A program made the translations under genes and the position numbers. A model generated the notes under the pieces. That model saw nothing but the letters and a program-made list of their open reading frames with translations. It had not been told where the DNA came from and made no database searches. From assembly GCA_029565675.1 (NCBI GenBank), contig JAKQNP010000002.1, positions 620,001 through 684,000 on the forward strand: a stretch of DNA of 64,000 nucleotides, read 5' to 3'. This document shows, one piece after another, positions 9,013 to 17,732 of this stretch; the stretch's first letter is position 1, and each line of letters starts with the position of its first letter. Source of the stretch: a bacterium (GTDB taxonomy: Bacteria > Zhuqueibacterota > Zhuqueibacteria > Residuimicrobiales > Oceaniaggregativiventaceae).

Positions 9013-9919
9013 AGTCGCGATCCGCATCGGCGATGTCGCATTCGCCAACCCGATTATGGTCGCCAGCGGTACCTTTGGTTACGCCCAAGAGTTCGACGGT
9101 TTGCTCGATTTTTCCCAAATCGGTGCCATCGTCACCAAGACCGTAACGCTGGAGCCGCGAACGGGCAATCCTCCGCCGCGAATATGGGAAACAGCAGCGG
9201 GTATGCTGAACTCGATCGGATTGCCCAACGTCGGCGTTGAGGAATTTATTGCCAAAAAAATGCCATTTCTGCGGAATCTTGCGACGCGAATCGTCGTCAA
9301 TGTGGCGGGAAAAACGGGTGACGATTACGTCAGGATCGTCGAGCGACTGCAACAAGTTGACGGCATCGATGCTTACGAATTGAATTTCTCTTGCCCCAAT
9401 GTCAAACAAGGCGGAATGTCTTTCAGCGCGGATGCGCAGATTGCAGAGCGGGTGACAGCTGATGTGCGCAAAAAAAGTCAAAGACCGCTGATTGTCAAGT
9501 TGACACCCAATGTCACTTCGATTGCCGACATCGGCAAGGCTGTTGAGCAAGGTGGTGCCGACGCGGTCTCAGCCATCAATACTTTGGTCGGAATGGCAGT
9601 CGATGTCAAATCGCGCCGGCCGCGGTTGTCGACGATCACCGGTGGGCTTTCAGGGCCTGCGATCAAGCCGATTGCACTGGCTAAAGTCTACGAACTCTGC
9701 CGTAAATTGACCATCCCGGTTGTTGCCATCGGCGGAATCATGAATCTTCAGGACGCTCTGGAGTTCTTTGTGGTGGGCGCCACGGCAGTGCAGATTGGGA
9801 CAGCGAATTTTATCAATCCCGCCTGTGCAGCGGAGATTGCGCAGGGTTTGCACGGTTATTGTCGGGCGCAGAACCTGAACCTGCAGGAATTGATCGGGTC
9901 TTTGCGAGTCGAGAAATGA
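9005..9919 (+). CDS. pyrD: dihydroorotate dehydrogenase, class 1B catalytic subunit
   Basis: This 304-residue FMN-binding TIM barrel oxidises dihydroorotate to orotate in the cytoplasm. Visible landmarks are NPIMVASGTFGYAQEF at the N-terminus, the NFSCPNVKQGG segment, in which Cys is the class 1 catalytic base, VKLTPNVTSI, SAINTLVGMAVD, and the phosphate-binding GGIMNLQDALEFFVVGATAVQIGTA region split across the last two strands. The Cys base and the adjacent pyrK show that it is the NAD-linked 1B type, not the quinone-linked class 2 enzyme. Length matches the family. Confidence 0.97.
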   Translation: MNKVAIRIGDVAFANPIMVASGTFGYAQEFDGLLDFSQIGAIVTKTVTLEPRTGNPPPRIWETAAGMLNSIGLPNVGVEEFIAKKMPFLRNLATRIVVNVAGKTGDDYVRIVERLQQVDGIDAYELNFSCPNVKQGGMSFSADAQIAERVTADVRKKSQRPLIVKLTPNVTSIADIGKAVEQGGADAVSAINTLVGMAVDVKSRRPRLSTITGGLSGPAIKPIALAKVYELCRKLTIPVVAIGGIMNLQDALEFFVVGATAVQIGTANFINPACAAEIAQGLHGYCRAQNLNLQELIGSLRVEK

Positions 9920-10392
9920 AAACAAGATTGGTTGTTTCCCATTCGCTGCTCGGTTTTTTGCACCTGACGGTTGCATTCTCGCTTTTTTGTTCATCGTGGA
10001 AACCGAACACTGGTGCAGATTTGACGATGCAAAGCTCTGTTCCGGTTTCAGCGCAAACCCCCGCAAGTCCGCCTTTGGCAGTCGAACTGGTTGATTACCA
10101 CGAGACAGGCATGGCTTCTTTCGTCGCAGACGAAATGCATGGCAAGACGACTGCCTCCGGCCAAGTCTACAACATGCGCTCTATGGTCGCCGCTCATCCA
10201 ATCTTGCCTTTTGGCACCCAAGTTAAAGTGACCAACCTCATCAACGGGAAAAGTGTTGTCGTTCAAATAATAGACCGAGGCCCTTTGGTGCGAAACCGCA
10301 TTATCGATCTTTCTTTTGCTGCGGCTAAAGAGCTCGGGATCGTCAGAAAGGGAAGTGAACTGGTAGAAATCCATGTCGTGCGATTGCCTTGA
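9916..10392 (+). CDS. rlpA: RlpA-like double-psi beta-barrel protein
   Basis: The ATG at 9916 overlaps the pyrD stop as ATGA, and the product then begins with a signal peptide (MKTRLVVSHSLLGFLHLTVAFSLF); a longer in-frame start inside pyrD would bury it. The mature part has a short linker and then an RlpA-type DPBB domain with MASFVADEMHGKTTASG, AAHPILPFGTQVKVTN, and VVQIIDRGPLVRNRIIDLS. The Asp of IIDRGP, the conserved acid in this fold, is present. There is no clear lipobox and no SPOR domain, so the protein may be free in the periplasm. RlpA proteins act on peptidoglycan strands near the division septum in some bacteria; that activity is not proven for this branch. The length is 158 residues. 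Confidence 0.88.
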   Translation: MKTRLVVSHSLLGFLHLTVAFSLFCSSWKPNTGADLTMQSSVPVSAQTPASPPLAVELVDYHETGMASFVADEMHGKTTASGQVYNMRSMVAAHPILPFGTQVKVTNLINGKSVVVQIIDRGPLVRNRIIDLSFAAAKELGIVRKGSELVEIHVVRLP

Positions 10393-10410
10393 AGCAGGTG
10401 GAGGTGTTGC

Positions 10411-11238
10411 TTGAAGTTGCATTCTTTTTTAATCCGTGCGTCGATTGCCGTGGTTTTCGGACCGCTGATTGTCTACTCAGCCTGGCGCGGCGGGTGGTCT
10501 TGGTATACTTTTATTACAGCGGTTGTGCTCTTGTCAGTGTATGAATATTATCTTTTATCCGAAAAACGCGGTGTCCGGCCTCTTTTATTGCCCGGCGGCA
10601 TCATCGCGCTGGCTTTGCCCACCAGTTTCTACCTGCATTCCGAGTATGGTTTATTGCCGATTTTCATTCTCGGTTTGGTTTTGATCTTTTTTGTCGAGCT
10701 TTACCGCAAAGATGGATCGCCGCTGCTCAACAGCGCTGTGCATTTTTTTGCTCCAGTGTTTTATGGGACGATGTTCGGAAGTTTTATTCTGTTGCGCAAT
10801 ATCGAAGACAGCTATGGAATGCAGTCGGATGCTGCCGGTGGCTGGGTCGTCATGATTTTGCTCGCCACCTGGATATGCGATACAGCGGCTTATGTCATCG
10901 GCTCCCACATCGGTCGCCATAAATTAATGCCGCGAATCAGCCCGAACAAATCGATCGAAGGCTCGGTTGCTGGTTTTATATTTTCAATGCTGACGGTCTA
11001 TCTTTGTCATTTGACTTTTATCAAGGGATTACGACTGCAGGATGTTCTGGTGATCGGTGCCATAATCGGCACTTTGGGACAATATGGGGATTTATTCGAG
11101 TCGATGATCAAACGCGATGTGCAGGCTAAAGACTCTTCTCATTTGATCCCTGGGCATGGCGGGATTTTGGATCGTTTTGACAGTCTGACGCTCAGCGCGC
11201 CGTTGATTTATCTCTACTTGCGCGCCTTCTTCTTTTAA
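10411..11238 (+). CDS. cdsA: phosphatidate cytidylyltransferase
   Basis: The start is a TTG preceded by GGTGGAGGTG. This 275-residue integral membrane enzyme has about eight spans and makes CDP-diacylglycerol from phosphatidate and CTP. The C-terminal signature is clear: PNKSIEGSVAG, then FESMIKRDVQAKDSSHLIPG, then HGGILDRFDSL, with the family's conserved Lys, Asp and Arg residues. It follows rlpA by 18 bases. Its product feeds the pssA/psd pair at 21612-23013, so the window encodes the route from phosphatidate to phosphatidylethanolamine. Confidence 0.96.
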   Translation: MKLHSFLIRASIAVVFGPLIVYSAWRGGWSWYTFITAVVLLSVYEYYLLSEKRGVRPLLLPGGIIALALPTSFYLHSEYGLLPIFILGLVLIFFVELYRKDGSPLLNSAVHFFAPVFYGTMFGSFILLRNIEDSYGMQSDAAGGWVVMILLATWICDTAAYVIGSHIGRHKLMPRISPNKSIEGSVAGFIFSMLTVYLCHLTFIKGLRLQDVLVIGAIIGTLGQYGDLFESMIKRDVQAKDSSHLIPGHGGILDRFDSLTLSAPLIYLYLRAFFF

Positions 11239-11246
11239 TCTGCATT

Positions 11247-11261
11247 CGGTGCGCAGCACCG
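11247..11261. terminator. short hairpin between convergent cdsA and the M55 gene
   Basis: CGGTGC and GCACCG form a six-base stem with a three-base loop just after the cdsA stop. There is no clear T-tract on either side, so it is at best a weak or Rho-assisted terminator. Confidence 0.3.
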
Positions 11262-11379
11262 TATCTCACAGAAAATCAATCGGATAGCAATACCCAGAGG
11301 GTGAAAACCGCCATTTGTGCAACCGCATAAGGAATAAGTGATTGAGTGATTTTTGCTTCGGTTGACACCGGATCTGGGT

Positions 11380-12219
11380 TTAACTGCAGGTTTTGGCCAG
11401 ACGAAACCACAACAAGAATCTGCGGTAAAGATCCAAGCCGTCCGCAGCTCGATACCCGACAGTGAACGCATCGATTCTGGTGCTGTCTGGAACGGCGACG
11501 GCGCACTCTGCTTGTTCTGCCTTTAAAAACTCGACTTGCAGCTCCGGGTGTTGTGCGGTTCGGATCGGTGTGATTTTTTTCGCTTCTTGGACTGCAGCAG
11601 CGGCTGTGGAGCGGAGCTCAGCCAGTGTTTCTGTGAATGGCCGGCAAATCGCCGCGTATCGGCTGATGGCCTGTTTGACGGCTACAGTCTTGATCTTCTT
11701 TGACCAGGTGTGCACTTCGCAACAGACCGCCTCATCTCCAGAAAGCATGACCACCGGCACAGCGAAATGTCCAGCCAGGGTTGCATTCAGACCAAACTCA
11801 CCAGCCGCGCGGCCATCGATCGAAACGCGGCGGACAATCGAGTATGCATAAGTATGATCGTGCACCGCTTTCGGGGTACCAAAAGCGGCATGGTAACCGA
11901 TAAAAAGGGCGGCGTCGAATGAATCGTCCAGGCCTTCCATCATCGACAAGGGTTTGACCGGGCCGCTCACAAGCGTGGCAGGTGGGCAAAGCTCGTCGAT
12001 TAAAAGATTGCTCATATGGTGGTGGGAGTCGTTGATCACCAGCTGCGTTGCACCTGCTGCAAGAACACCGTTGATCACCGAATTGACTTCTGATGTCATC
12101 CATCTCTGCGCTTGTCGATATTCCGGTTTTGCCGGATCCACATGATCGCGCAGCACCACGCCGTTGACGCCTTCAAGATCAGCGCTGATATAGATTTTGA
12201 GCCGTTTTGTTGGTTTCAT
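11380..12219 (-). CDS. dppA: M55 family D-aminopeptidase (DppA-like)
   Basis: The start at 12219 gives an ATGA overlap with the upstream M29 gene; a start 12 bases earlier is possible. The 279-residue product matches zinc D-aminopeptidases that release D-amino acids from peptides. The metal ligands of the family are visible: Asp and Glu in SADLEGVNGVV, His in INDSHHHMSN, His in FIGYHAAFG, and Glu in GEFGLNATLAG. No signal peptide is seen, so it should act in the cytoplasm, perhaps on peptides brought in by the OPT transporter upstream. It is the last gene of the leftward group. Confidence 0.93.
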   Translation of the reverse strand: MKPTKRLKIYISADLEGVNGVVLRDHVDPAKPEYRQAQRWMTSEVNSVINGVLAAGATQLVINDSHHHMSNLLIDELCPPATLVSGPVKPLSMMEGLDDSFDAALFIGYHAAFGTPKAVHDHTYAYSIVRRVSIDGRAAGEFGLNATLAGHFAVPVVMLSGDEAVCCEVHTWSKKIKTVAVKQAISRYAAICRPFTETLAELRSTAAAAVQEAKKITPIRTAQHPELQVEFLKAEQAECAVAVPDSTRIDAFTVGYRAADGLDLYRRFLLWFRLAKTCS

Positions 12220-13172
12220 TGCAGAACCCATCTGCCGTTGTTGAGTATCTCTTTGCCATCCAGGGTCAAGGTGGCGTTGTAGATGACGCCATCGAGGTGA
12301 ATCGGTATCTGGTTGGTGCCGCCAAAGGAGACATTGTTTCCCAGTGCCAGGTGCACTGTGCCCAGCACCTTTTCATCTTCCAAAGGTGACCCGCACAGTT
12401 TGGCGAATGAATTGGTACCGACTCCGAGTTCAGCCACGATGCGCGCATCAGCACCGTAATGCGACAGCCGGCGGCTGAGCGATTGGGCAATCCGTCCGCC
12501 GGTAATTCGTGCAGCCCGACCATCGCGGATGGTGAGCACCAGAGATTCTTTATCTTGCGGATTTCTGCCCATTCCCGAGTCCACGATCCAGATTCCCTCA
12601 GCTTTGCCATCTTCCGGCATGATCGAAGCCTCTCCGGCAGGCAAATTGCTGAATTCACCAGGCTCAAGCACCATTCCGAGATCGGCAGAGCCATTGTTGC
12701 CAGCGATCGGGATGCGCAGATCCGTGCCATTGGCAGATTGAATCCGAGCCTCTTTGGCAATGGTCAGGATATCCCGAAGCTTCATGCTCAAACGGGCGAC
12801 TTTTTTTATATCAAAGTCTGCGATACGCGCAAAAGAGGGATCCAGAATGTTGGGCATGCTCAAGCAACGCACACCCTTTTGGCAAGCCTTTCTTCTGGCT
12901 TCTGTGTGGGAAATCGAACAAGTGGTGATGGCGATCAGCGCAGATACGGATTGCATATATAGAGCCAGTGGTGCAAAATCCAGCCCGGCCGCAATCGATG
13001 CTTTACCGGGATAGAGCAGCGAGACGTTTTTGCTGATTTTTGTGGCGACACGATGGAGCAGTTCGGCTTTTTCTTGCATCGGCTCATCGGCAAGGATCAG
13101 CAGAGACTCGTTTTTCCCAAGGCCGATGCATTCCCTGATAATCCTTTGAGCGGCTTTTTCCATTTTGGTCAT
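12216..13172 (-). CDS. M29 family (aminopeptidase T-like) metallo-aminopeptidase
   Basis: This 318-residue protein lacks a signal peptide. The second half holds the expected two-metal site: Glu in NLPAGEASIMPEDG, Glu in VAELGVGTNSFAK, His in LGTVHLALGNN, and His/Asp in IPIHLDGVIYNATLTLDG. These are the segments that carry the ligands in M29 enzymes such as aminopeptidase T. It would remove N-terminal residues from peptides in the cytoplasm. It overlaps dppA by four bases and lies after a terminator hairpin that separates it from the PqqD-like gene, so its own promoter or read-through must drive it. A second Met, three codons in, is an equally good start. Confidence 0.9.
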   Translation of the reverse strand: MTKMEKAAQRIIRECIGLGKNESLLILADEPMQEKAELLHRVATKISKNVSLLYPGKASIAAGLDFAPLALYMQSVSALIAITTCSISHTEARRKACQKGVRCLSMPNILDPSFARIADFDIKKVARLSMKLRDILTIAKEARIQSANGTDLRIPIAGNNGSADLGMVLEPGEFSNLPAGEASIMPEDGKAEGIWIVDSGMGRNPQDKESLVLTIRDGRAARITGGRIAQSLSRRLSHYGADARIVAELGVGTNSFAKLCGSPLEDEKVLGTVHLALGNNVSFGGTNQIPIHLDGVIYNATLTLDGKEILNNGRWVLQ

Positions 13173-13194
13173 GCGCGATTACCTCAGCCCAAGC

Positions 13195-13228
13195 AAAAAA
13201 AGTCCCCTGCAGCAATTCGCTGCAGGGG
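13195..13228 (-). terminator. Rho-independent terminator after the PqqD-like gene
   Basis: CCCCTGCAGC and GCTGCAGGGG (13204-13213 and 13219-13228) form a perfect ten-base stem with a five-base loop. Read leftwards it is followed at once by AC and seven T. It lies nine bases past the PqqD-like stop and before the M29 start, so it should end or weaken the OPT-PqqD transcript. Confidence 0.88.
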
Positions 13229-13236
13229 CGGGATAT

Positions 13237-13599
13237 TCACGATTGGCGGTTATTCAGCAGGAGGACGAAACGATTGCGGGCCAGCTGATTGATGAAAAGC
13301 CCCAGTCTTTCAAAAACCGGCTGGGTTGCTTCACCAAAGTGCCCTTCAAGCAGCTCGCCGAGCTGGTAGACCGTCTTTTTGCCGTCGATCAACTGCCAAA
13401 CCCAGCTGCCGTATTCGTCCAGAAAAATGCGCAAATCCGGATTTTTCATCAGCGGATTGAACAATTTGCGCAAGAACGGGTGGCCGATGCGCGGTATAAT
13501 CAGAGCCACCCGTTGATCTTCGCTCACTTCCCAACGGACATTGTGCTGCGGTTGCAGATCCAACAAGTTGCCCGTTTTTTCTTGGGCTTGTTTGCTCAT
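13237..13599 (-). CDS. PqqD-like small protein
   Basis: This 120-residue protein begins four bases after the OPT transporter stop. The middle carries the PqqD pattern: a conserved hydrophobic strand, then ILDEYGSWVWQ-like sequence (FLDEYGSWVWQLIDG) and KTVYQLGELLEGHFG, leading to a winged-helix-like end with FERLGLFINQLARNRFV. In natural-product pathways PqqD domains hold the leader of a precursor peptide for a partner enzyme. No radical SAM enzyme, precursor peptide or other maturation gene is visible nearby. Its place directly behind a peptide transporter suggests it may bind peptides or regulate uptake; that is inference. It resembles stand-alone PqqD proteins of FCB bacteria. Confidence 0.75.
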   Translation of the reverse strand: MSKQAQEKTGNLLDLQPQHNVRWEVSEDQRVALIIPRIGHPFLRKLFNPLMKNPDLRIFLDEYGSWVWQLIDGKKTVYQLGELLEGHFGEATQPVFERLGLFINQLARNRFVLLLNNRQS

Positions 13600-13603
13600 G
13601 TGG

Positions 13604-15643
13604 TTATTTTTGGTTCTTTCTGTCAGCCAACATTCGCTGGATTGGGTATTTGATCAAAACATATCCGAGCAAGACAAAAGTCAAAAGGCCGAGCCACCAC
13701 AAGCCGTCAAAACTTTCAGGGAGCCCGATCAGGGTTTTCAGATTGACCTTGCTGACAACCAGGGCGGCCAACACAATACCTGTCAACGCTTCGCCGGCCA
13801 CCAGGCCCGATGCAAGGAGCAACCCGGTGTTTTCCACTGTTTCTTTTTCTTTTTCCGTCTTGATCTTTTTGGCCGCCAAAGTGTCGAGCAGCCATTTGAT
13901 GAGGCCGCCGATAAAAATGGCAAAGGTGGTATTGAACGGCAGATACATTCCCACGGAAATCAACATAGGAGAGGGAGAGCCGATGAGGATCAAGGCAATG
14001 GCGAACAGCATGCCTGCGATCACCAGTGGCCACGCCATTTCTCCACCGACAATGCCTTTGCTCATCATGGCCATCAACCCAGCCTGAGGAGCTGGCAGCG
14101 CATCGGAACCGATGGTGTTGGCTTCGTGCAAGAGCATGATTGGCAGCACCAATACCAGCGCTGCCGCGACGACGCCGATGATGCCGCCGATTTGCATGCG
14201 CCAGGGTGTGCCGCCCAACATATATCCGACTTTCCAATCCTGCATCATATCACCGGCAACGCCGGCAACGCAGCAAACCACCGAGGCAACACCCAGCACC
14301 GCAGCGACGCCCGGGTCACCTTTCATACCGACCAGCACCATTAGCAGAGCCGCGATGAGCAGGGTGGAAAGGGTCAAACCGGAAATCGGATTGGAGGAAC
14401 TGCCGATGATGCCGACCAGGTATCCAGCAACGGCGGCAAAGATAAAGCCGGCAAAAGCCATGACCACTGCGGCCAGAAGAGCCGAACCCCAATTGTGGCT
14501 AAAGCTTTGGTAGAGGACCACCATACAGAGCACCAGAACGAGGATCGCAACCAGCACCAGGCCGAAAGGAGCATCTTTATCGATGCGTGCTACTTTCTGG
14601 CGGCCGCCGGCACTGCGGGAGGCTTGAATATCGCTCAGACCGCGCAATATGCCGCCCGCCAAATTTTTTCGCATCTTGAACAGCGTATAAAAGGCGCCCA
14701 CCAACATTCCGCCTACGGCTATCGGTTTGACAGTCGCGCTGTAGGCGGTTTTGGCCATCGTCGCCCAACCATGTGCATCGGCAAACAAAGAAAGATCCTC
14801 GCCCATGAGAAAAAGGACGATCGGCATGAGGAAAAGCCAGCCAAAAACACCGCCGGAAAAGGTGATGGCTGACAGCCGAAAGCCGATGATATAGCCGACA
14901 CCGAGAAAAGCCGGCGACGCCGATGGACTCTGCAAAAAGATCCCGCCTTTATGGGAAAACAGAGCCTTGACTTTTTCGCCGGTTTGATTGACCGCCTCGA
15001 TGATATTGCTGCGGCTGTCCAGAAGCGAGATTTTTGACAGGCCGAGATGGAAAAAACCGGAAACTGTATCTTTGATGATGCGCAATCCGTTTTCATTCTT
15101 GAACAATTCGAGCAATGCCGCCAGACCCATTGAGCCAAAAACATATTTGGCTCCGGATTGGCCACCTTGCCCGGCTTTGACAATTTCCGCGCAAGCTTTG
15201 CTTTCGGGGTAGGGCAGACTTTGATCATCGATAAGAGTCCGACGCAAAATAATGACAAAAAGAACACCCAGAATACCGCCAACCAGCATCAGCAGCGTGC
15301 TTTTGACATAGTCAAAATTGTCCCAGACACCGGCAATAACAAAAGCCGGGATCGTAAAAATGGCACCGGCTGCCAACGCTTCACCGACGGCCCCTGTGGT
15401 TCTGGCCAGGTTTTCTTCCAGGATAGTTCCGCGAAAAACTCGCAAAACCGCCATGGAAATGACCGCTGCCGGGAAGGTCGCTGCGACGGTCATGCCGGCT
15501 TTCAACCCCAAATAGGCGTTGGCTGCACCAAGGATAATGGAGAGCAGGACGCCCAAAAAGATCGCCTTGAACGTCAGTTCTTTCATGTCGGTTTGGATAG
15601 GTACGTAAGGGGCAAATTTCTTATCACTTTTTGACTCTTGCAT
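13604..15643 (-). CDS. OPT family oligopeptide transporter
   Basis: The ATG at 15643 has a strong ribosome site (GGAGGA, 7 bases upstream on this strand) and is preferred to a start 35 codons earlier. The 679-residue product has about 14-16 hydrophobic spans. Typical sequences are GLKAGMTVAATFPAAVISMAVLR split over the second span, GEALAAGAIFTIPAFVIAGVW, and SLPYPESKACAEIVKAGQ, the latter being a marker of the prokaryotic OPT branch. OPT proteins import small peptides or metal chelates with protons. Two downstream aminopeptidases on the same strand suggest peptides are the substrate. Confidence 0.95.
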   Translation of the reverse strand: MQESKSDKKFAPYVPIQTDMKELTFKAIFLGVLLSIILGAANAYLGLKAGMTVAATFPAAVISMAVLRVFRGTILEENLARTTGAVGEALAAGAIFTIPAFVIAGVWDNFDYVKSTLLMLVGGILGVLFVIILRRTLIDDQSLPYPESKACAEIVKAGQGGQSGAKYVFGSMGLAALLELFKNENGLRIIKDTVSGFFHLGLSKISLLDSRSNIIEAVNQTGEKVKALFSHKGGIFLQSPSASPAFLGVGYIIGFRLSAITFSGGVFGWLFLMPIVLFLMGEDLSLFADAHGWATMAKTAYSATVKPIAVGGMLVGAFYTLFKMRKNLAGGILRGLSDIQASRSAGGRQKVARIDKDAPFGLVLVAILVLVLCMVVLYQSFSHNWGSALLAAVVMAFAGFIFAAVAGYLVGIIGSSSNPISGLTLSTLLIAALLMVLVGMKGDPGVAAVLGVASVVCCVAGVAGDMMQDWKVGYMLGGTPWRMQIGGIIGVVAAALVLVLPIMLLHEANTIGSDALPAPQAGLMAMMSKGIVGGEMAWPLVIAGMLFAIALILIGSPSPMLISVGMYLPFNTTFAIFIGGLIKWLLDTLAAKKIKTEKEKETVENTGLLLASGLVAGEALTGIVLAALVVSKVNLKTLIGLPESFDGLWWLGLLTFVLLGYVLIKYPIQRMLADRKNQK

Positions 15644-16076
15644 AACCGGTCCTCCACAATGGGCGGTGAAATCGGTGAATCTGTGATCAGTTGACAATTG
15701 CTGGTATGCGGTTGTGAGGAGCGCAGGCACAAAATGGCGCCAATACAATAAAGAATAATCATCTAAAGAGCAAGAAAAAAATAGCCGGATTCTGTTCCTC
15801 CCGTCGGTTAACCAGAAGATGAACGGTTCTGGGATCGGGCTCTGTCGGCAGCATACGAACAGGGAAACGAGTCATGGAAATGGCTTTGTTCAGTTCTTGG
15901 CACCTTGCCGGAGGTCGTTTTGCATTTGAAGCGCTGTTCTCGCGGTGTCCACACCTGCATTGATCCCGGATATTTGCTTTTGATGCGTCTGATGCGGCGC
16001 GATTTGGGGTTGACTTTTCATTTGATTTTTGTGTGGAAAAGATGTAAATTAAATATTGTATAAAAGTGAAAGAGAG
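15644..16076. other. 433-bp divergent intergenic region (OPT / ecfT)
   Basis: It carries the upstream signals of two genes that point away from each other. Leftwards, TTGCTC (15773-15768), a 17-base gap and TATTGT (15750-15745) form a weak promoter match for the OPT gene. Rightwards, an AT-rich stretch at about 16007-16070 precedes ecfT, without a clean consensus. A 191-codon open frame on the minus strand here has no recognisable domain and I do not call it. Confidence 0.4.
15745..15773 (-). promoter_or_regulatory. weak sigma-70-like promoter match before the OPT gene
   Basis: TTGCTC, 17 bases, TATTGT on the minus strand, about 100 bases before the OPT start. Only about half of the consensus bases match. 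Confidence 0.3.
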
Positions 16077-16877
16077 ATGGCCTTTCTCAACGATATCACA
16101 TTGGGTCACTATTGGCCGGGCGATTCGATCGTTCATAATCTGGACCCGCGCAGCAAACTGCTGGGCCTGTTGGGAGTGATGACCACTTTGCTGATGGTCC
16201 TCAACCCGATCATGTTGATGGCCTATGCTCTGTTTTCCGTGTTCGTGGTGCGCTTGGCTAAATTGCCTGCGGCATTGGTCTTCCGCAATGTCCGTCCGTT
16301 TCTCTGGCTTTTTTTGATCACCATCGCTATCCATCTTTTTTGGACGCCGGGCCGGAGTTTGTTTCAGGTGCCGGTTGTCAATCTAAACGCAACTCACGAA
16401 GGCCTGGCGTTCGGCATTCTCTATTCGATTCGACTTGCTCTGTTGGTCATCTATGCGGCATTGCTGACGTTGACCACCTCGCCAATGGAGCTGATGGACG
16501 GGCTGGAGAGGCTGCTGAATCCTTTAAAACGGCTGCGCGTACCAACACATGAAATCGTTCTTATGCTATCGTTGTCGTTGCGCTTTATCCCGACTCTTTT
16601 GGAAGAAGCACAACGATTGAAAAACGCCCAGTTGTCGCGTGGTGCCTCTTTCGATGGCAGCCTGTTCAAACGCATTCAAAGCGTCATTCCCTTGGTGTTG
16701 CCGCTTTTTGTTTCAGCTTTTCGTCGGGCTGACGATCTGGCGCTGGCGATGGATGCGCGCTGCTACAGCGGCGGCGAGGGACGAACCACTTATAAAATAT
16801 TGCGTTTAGGCATCGTGGATTGGATTGTGCTGTTGATGGCGTTGGCACTTTTGGTTGCAGTAATTGGCTGGGGTTAA
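16077..16877 (+). CDS. ecfT: energy-coupling factor transporter transmembrane protein EcfT
   Basis: The ATG at 16077 follows AAAGAGAG and starts the product with MAFLNDITLGHYWPGDSIVH, the usual opening of the family; a TTG seven codons earlier is less likely. The 266 residues contain about five or six spans and both cytoplasmic Ala-Arg-Gly-like coupling motifs (QLSRGASFDG and AMDARCYSGG). EcfT couples ATPase subunits to vitamin-binding S components in the inner membrane. Neither ATPase gene (ecfA) is in the window. The QueT-like S component at 57260 could be one of its partners, as could other S components elsewhere in the genome. Confidence 0.94.
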   Translation: MAFLNDITLGHYWPGDSIVHNLDPRSKLLGLLGVMTTLLMVLNPIMLMAYALFSVFVVRLAKLPAALVFRNVRPFLWLFLITIAIHLFWTPGRSLFQVPVVNLNATHEGLAFGILYSIRLALLVIYAALLTLTTSPMELMDGLERLLNPLKRLRVPTHEIVLMLSLSLRFIPTLLEEAQRLKNAQLSRGASFDGSLFKRIQSVIPLVLPLFVSAFRRADDLALAMDARCYSGGEGRTTYKILRLGIVDWIVLLMALALLVAVIGWG

Positions 16878-16896
16878 AAAACCATCAGGCCTGTTC

Positions 16897-17661
16897 ATGA
16901 GCCCAAGAAACATCAAGTTGACACTCGAATACGATGGCAGCGATTTTTGCGGGTGGCAAATACAGCCGAACTTGCGCACGGTGCAGGGTGAAGTGGAAAA
17001 AGCGATTTGTGGGCTTACCGGGCAGATGGTACGGGTTATCACTGCCGGCCGCACAGATACCGGCGTGCATGCACGAGGTCAGGTGATCAATTTTTTATCC
17101 GACAGCCGGTTGTCGTGTGCTGTCTTCGTTCGCGGTCTGAACGCACTGTTGCCGCCGGACGTCCGCGTTCTTGCTGCTGAGCAAGCGCCGGATGATTTTA
17201 ATTCTCGTTTCAGTGCCCGACAGCGGACCTATCGCTACAGCCTGTGCACTCGTCCTTTTGCGATCGGCAGAAAGTATGCCTGGACAGTACCATGTGTTCT
17301 CGACCTGCTCGCGATGCAAGAGGCAAGCAAATGGCTATTGGGCGAGCAGGATTTTCGCGCTTTTTGTCATGCCGGCGCTGATGTCAACCATTACCGCTGT
17401 CGCGTGACGGCTGCGGATTGGCTGACCGCGGGCGATCAACTTTATTTTGTTATTCGGGCCAATCGATTTTTGCACAACATGGTGCGGATCATCGTGGGAA
17501 CATGCGTCGAGATTGGCAGGGGCCGATGGCGGCCGGACGATATGGCGCTGATCATCGCTTCAGGCGACCGCTGTCAGGCAGGGCCGACGGCGCCGGCCCA
17601 CGGTTTGACGCTCGAATCAATCGACTATGACAGCTCTTCATCCATACCAAACAAACCTTAG
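16897..17661 (+). CDS. truA: tRNA pseudouridine(38-40) synthase
   Basis: I choose the ATG at 16897, which starts MSPRNIKLTLEYDGSDFCGW, the normal TruA N-terminus, over a TTG that overlaps ecfT. The 254-residue product has the catalytic Asp in ITAGRTDTGVHARGQV, the segment DFNSRFSARQRTYRY, and NRFLHNMVRIIVGT near the C-terminus. It isomerises uridines in the anticodon arm of tRNAs. It is close behind ecfT, an arrangement often seen in bacteria. Confidence 0.97.
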   Translation: MSPRNIKLTLEYDGSDFCGWQIQPNLRTVQGEVEKAICGLTGQMVRVITAGRTDTGVHARGQVINFLSDSRLSCAVFVRGLNALLPPDVRVLAAEQAPDDFNSRFSARQRTYRYSLCTRPFAIGRKYAWTVPCVLDLLAMQEASKWLLGEQDFRAFCHAGADVNHYRCRVTAADWLTAGDQLYFVIRANRFLHNMVRIIVGTCVEIGRGRWRPDDMALIIASGDRCQAGPTAPAHGLTLESIDYDSSSSIPNKP

Positions 17662-17692
17662 GATGTGCTTCGGGCAACTGCCCGAACCATCC
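17661..17692 (+). terminator. hairpin after truA
   Basis: TTCGGGCA and TGCCCGAA form an eight-base stem with a two-base loop, extended by GGAT/ATCC around a small internal loop. The next T-run (seven T) lies about 18 bases away, so this may be a processing site or a weak terminator. Confidence 0.4.
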
Positions 17693-17732
17693 AGGGATCA
17701 ATGATCACGTTTTTTTGACCAGCGGAGCGCAA

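Noticed and set aside
15890-15910. TGGCAC near the ecfT upstream region as a possible sigma-54 promoter
   Set aside because: No -12 element at the required spacing.
15759-16334. 191-codon minus-strand frame between the OPT and ecfT genes
   Set aside because: It overlaps the start of ecfT and has no recognisable domain; the composition is His/Gln/Arg-rich like other shadow frames.
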